Positions 5,267 to 6,058 of a DNA stretch of 6,058 nt are shown in pieces. Numbering within the stretch: position 1 is the first letter of the stretch; each line of letters opens with the position of its first letter. The stretch is from Janthinobacterium lividum. Lineage in GTDB: Bacteria; Pseudomonadota; Gammaproteobacteria; Steroidobacterales; Steroidobacteraceae. Both the position numbers and the translations under genes were made by a program. A model generated the notes under the pieces. It was not told the DNA's origin. It saw nothing but the letters and a program-made list of their open reading frames with translations, and searched no databases. The stretch is from assembly GCA_943327025.2 (NCBI GenBank), contig CALPVO020000150.1, positions 1 through 6,058 on the forward strand, given 5' to 3'.

Positions 5267-6058
5267 ATGAGCGAATTTCGCAATTTCACGCTGAATTTCG
5301 GCCCGCAACATCCAGCAGCCCACGGCGTGCTGCGCTTGGTGCTGGAAATGGACGGCGAGGTCATCCAGAAGGCGGACCCGCATATCGGCCTGCTGCACCG
5401 TGGTACGGAGAAGCTGGCCGAGACCAAGCCCTTCAATCAGTCCATTGGCTACATGGACCGGCTCGACTACGTGTCCATGATGTGCAACGAGCACTCGTAT
5501 GTCATGGCTATCGAGAAGCTGATGGGCGTCGAGGTGCCGCTGCGTGCGCAGTACATCCGTGTCATGTTCGACGAAGTCACGCGCATCCTGAACCACCTCA
5601 TGTGGCTCGGCGCGCACGGCATCGACATTGGCGCCATGACGGTCTTCCTGTACTGCTTCCGCGAGCGCGAAGACCTCATGGACTGCTACGAGGCGGTGTC
5701 GGGCGCGCGCATGCACGCTACGTACTATCGTCCGGGCGGCGTGTACCGGGACCTGCCCGACACGATGCCGCAGCACAAGCCCTCGAAGTTCCGTTCCGCC
5801 AAGGACATCGCCCGTCTCAACGAGAGCCGCTCGGGCAGCCTGCTGGATTTCCTCCAGGACTTCACCGACCGGTTCCCGGCGTGCGTGGATGAATACGAAA
5901 CCCTGCTGACCGACAACCGCATCTGGAAGCAGCGCACCGTGAACATCGGTGTGGTAACTCCGGAACGCGCGCTGCAGCTCGGCTTCTCCGGTCCGATGCT
6001 GCGCGGCAGTGGTCTGGCCTGGGACTTGCGCAAGAAGCAGCCGTACGACGTCTACGAC
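5267..6058 (+). CDS. nuoD: NADH-quinone oxidoreductase subunit D, first 264 residues (3' end outside window)
   Basis: Peripheral-arm subunit of complex I (49-kDa, NDUFS2), related to the large subunit of [NiFe] hydrogenases and forming much of the quinone cavity next to cluster N2. The frame opens with ATG at 5267 and stays open to the last base, giving 264 of roughly 415 residues. [21 protein letters not shown] text near the N-terminus ([18 protein letters not shown]) holds His19, and [12 protein letters not shown] holds Tyr68; their 49-residue spacing equals that of the quinone-contacting His59/Tyr108 pair of the bovine protein. Further conserved blocks are [43 protein letters not shown] and the final [11 protein letters not shown]. 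An insert of about 30 residues (about 172-200, ending [11 protein letters not shown]) relative to the bovine protein is also known in beta- and gammaproteobacterial NuoD. GAGG at 5256-5259 overlaps the nuoC stop codon, which suggests translational coupling. Confidence 0.97.
   Translation, partial: MSEFRNFTLNFGPQHPAAHGVLRLVLEMDGEVIQKADPHIGLLHRGTEKLAETKPFNQSIGYMDRLDYVSMMCNEHSYVMAIEKLMGVEVPLRAQYIRVMFDEVTRILNHLMWLGAHGIDIGAMTVFLYCFREREDLMDCYEAVSGARMHATYYRPGGVYRDLPDTMPQHKPSKFRSAKDIARLNESRSGSLLDFLQDFTDRFPACVDEYETLLTDNRIWKQRTVNIGVVTPERALQLGFSGPMLRGSGLAWDLRKKQPYDVYD

Noticed and set aside
4976..5776. Long open frame on the - strand (about 266 codons) opposite nuoC and nuoD
   Set aside because: Shadow of nuoC and nuoD codon usage; Val/His/Arg-rich composition and no ribosome-binding site or domain recognised.

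Overview
This window is an ordinary, well-conserved housekeeping segment of a GC-rich proteobacterial chromosome. All genes lie on the + strand and are tightly packed. The order is folP (5' end outside the window), glmM, tpiA, secG, tRNA-Leu(GAG), a strong intrinsic terminator, then nuoA, nuoB, nuoC and nuoD (3' end outside the window). From memory, the gene order and protein character fit a gammaproteobacterium of the Xanthomonadales/Lysobacterales type. In that group the complex I operon sits just after the secG/tRNA-Leu block, NuoC and NuoD are separate proteins, and NuoD closely resembles the mitochondrial 49-kDa subunit. I cannot name the genus.

Region 1 (1-3415) resembles the classical folP-glmM-secG-leuU block of E. 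coli with tpiA inserted, as in pseudomonads. It combines folate synthesis (dihydropteroate synthase), cell-envelope precursor synthesis (phosphoglucosamine mutase), glycolysis (triosephosphate isomerase), protein export (SecG) and a leucine tRNA. No terminator is visible between folP and the tRNA, so the tRNA is probably processed out of a longer mRNA. A GC-rich hairpin followed by seven T closes the unit at 3389-3415.

Region 2 (3416-6058) starts with a spacer of about 140 bases carrying a probable promoter (-10 TAGAAT at 3502-3507). The first four genes of the NDH-1 (respiratory complex I) operon follow. NuoA is a membrane-arm subunit. NuoB carries cluster N2. NuoC and NuoD complete the quinone-proximal connecting module. 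nuoA and nuoB overlap by 10 bases, nuoC follows nuoB after 54 bases, and nuoD follows nuoC after 9 bases, all as expected for one operon.

I found no mobile element, CRISPR array, defence system or novel gene cluster. The points most worth a second look are RNA-level. A 14-bp leader/trailer helix extends the acceptor stem of the tRNA precursor, and a hairpin at the start of secG hides both its weak Shine-Dalgarno and its GTG start. Smaller protein-level oddities are a Pro-to-Ala change beside the catalytic serine of GlmM and a Cys-Pro-Cys in NuoC.
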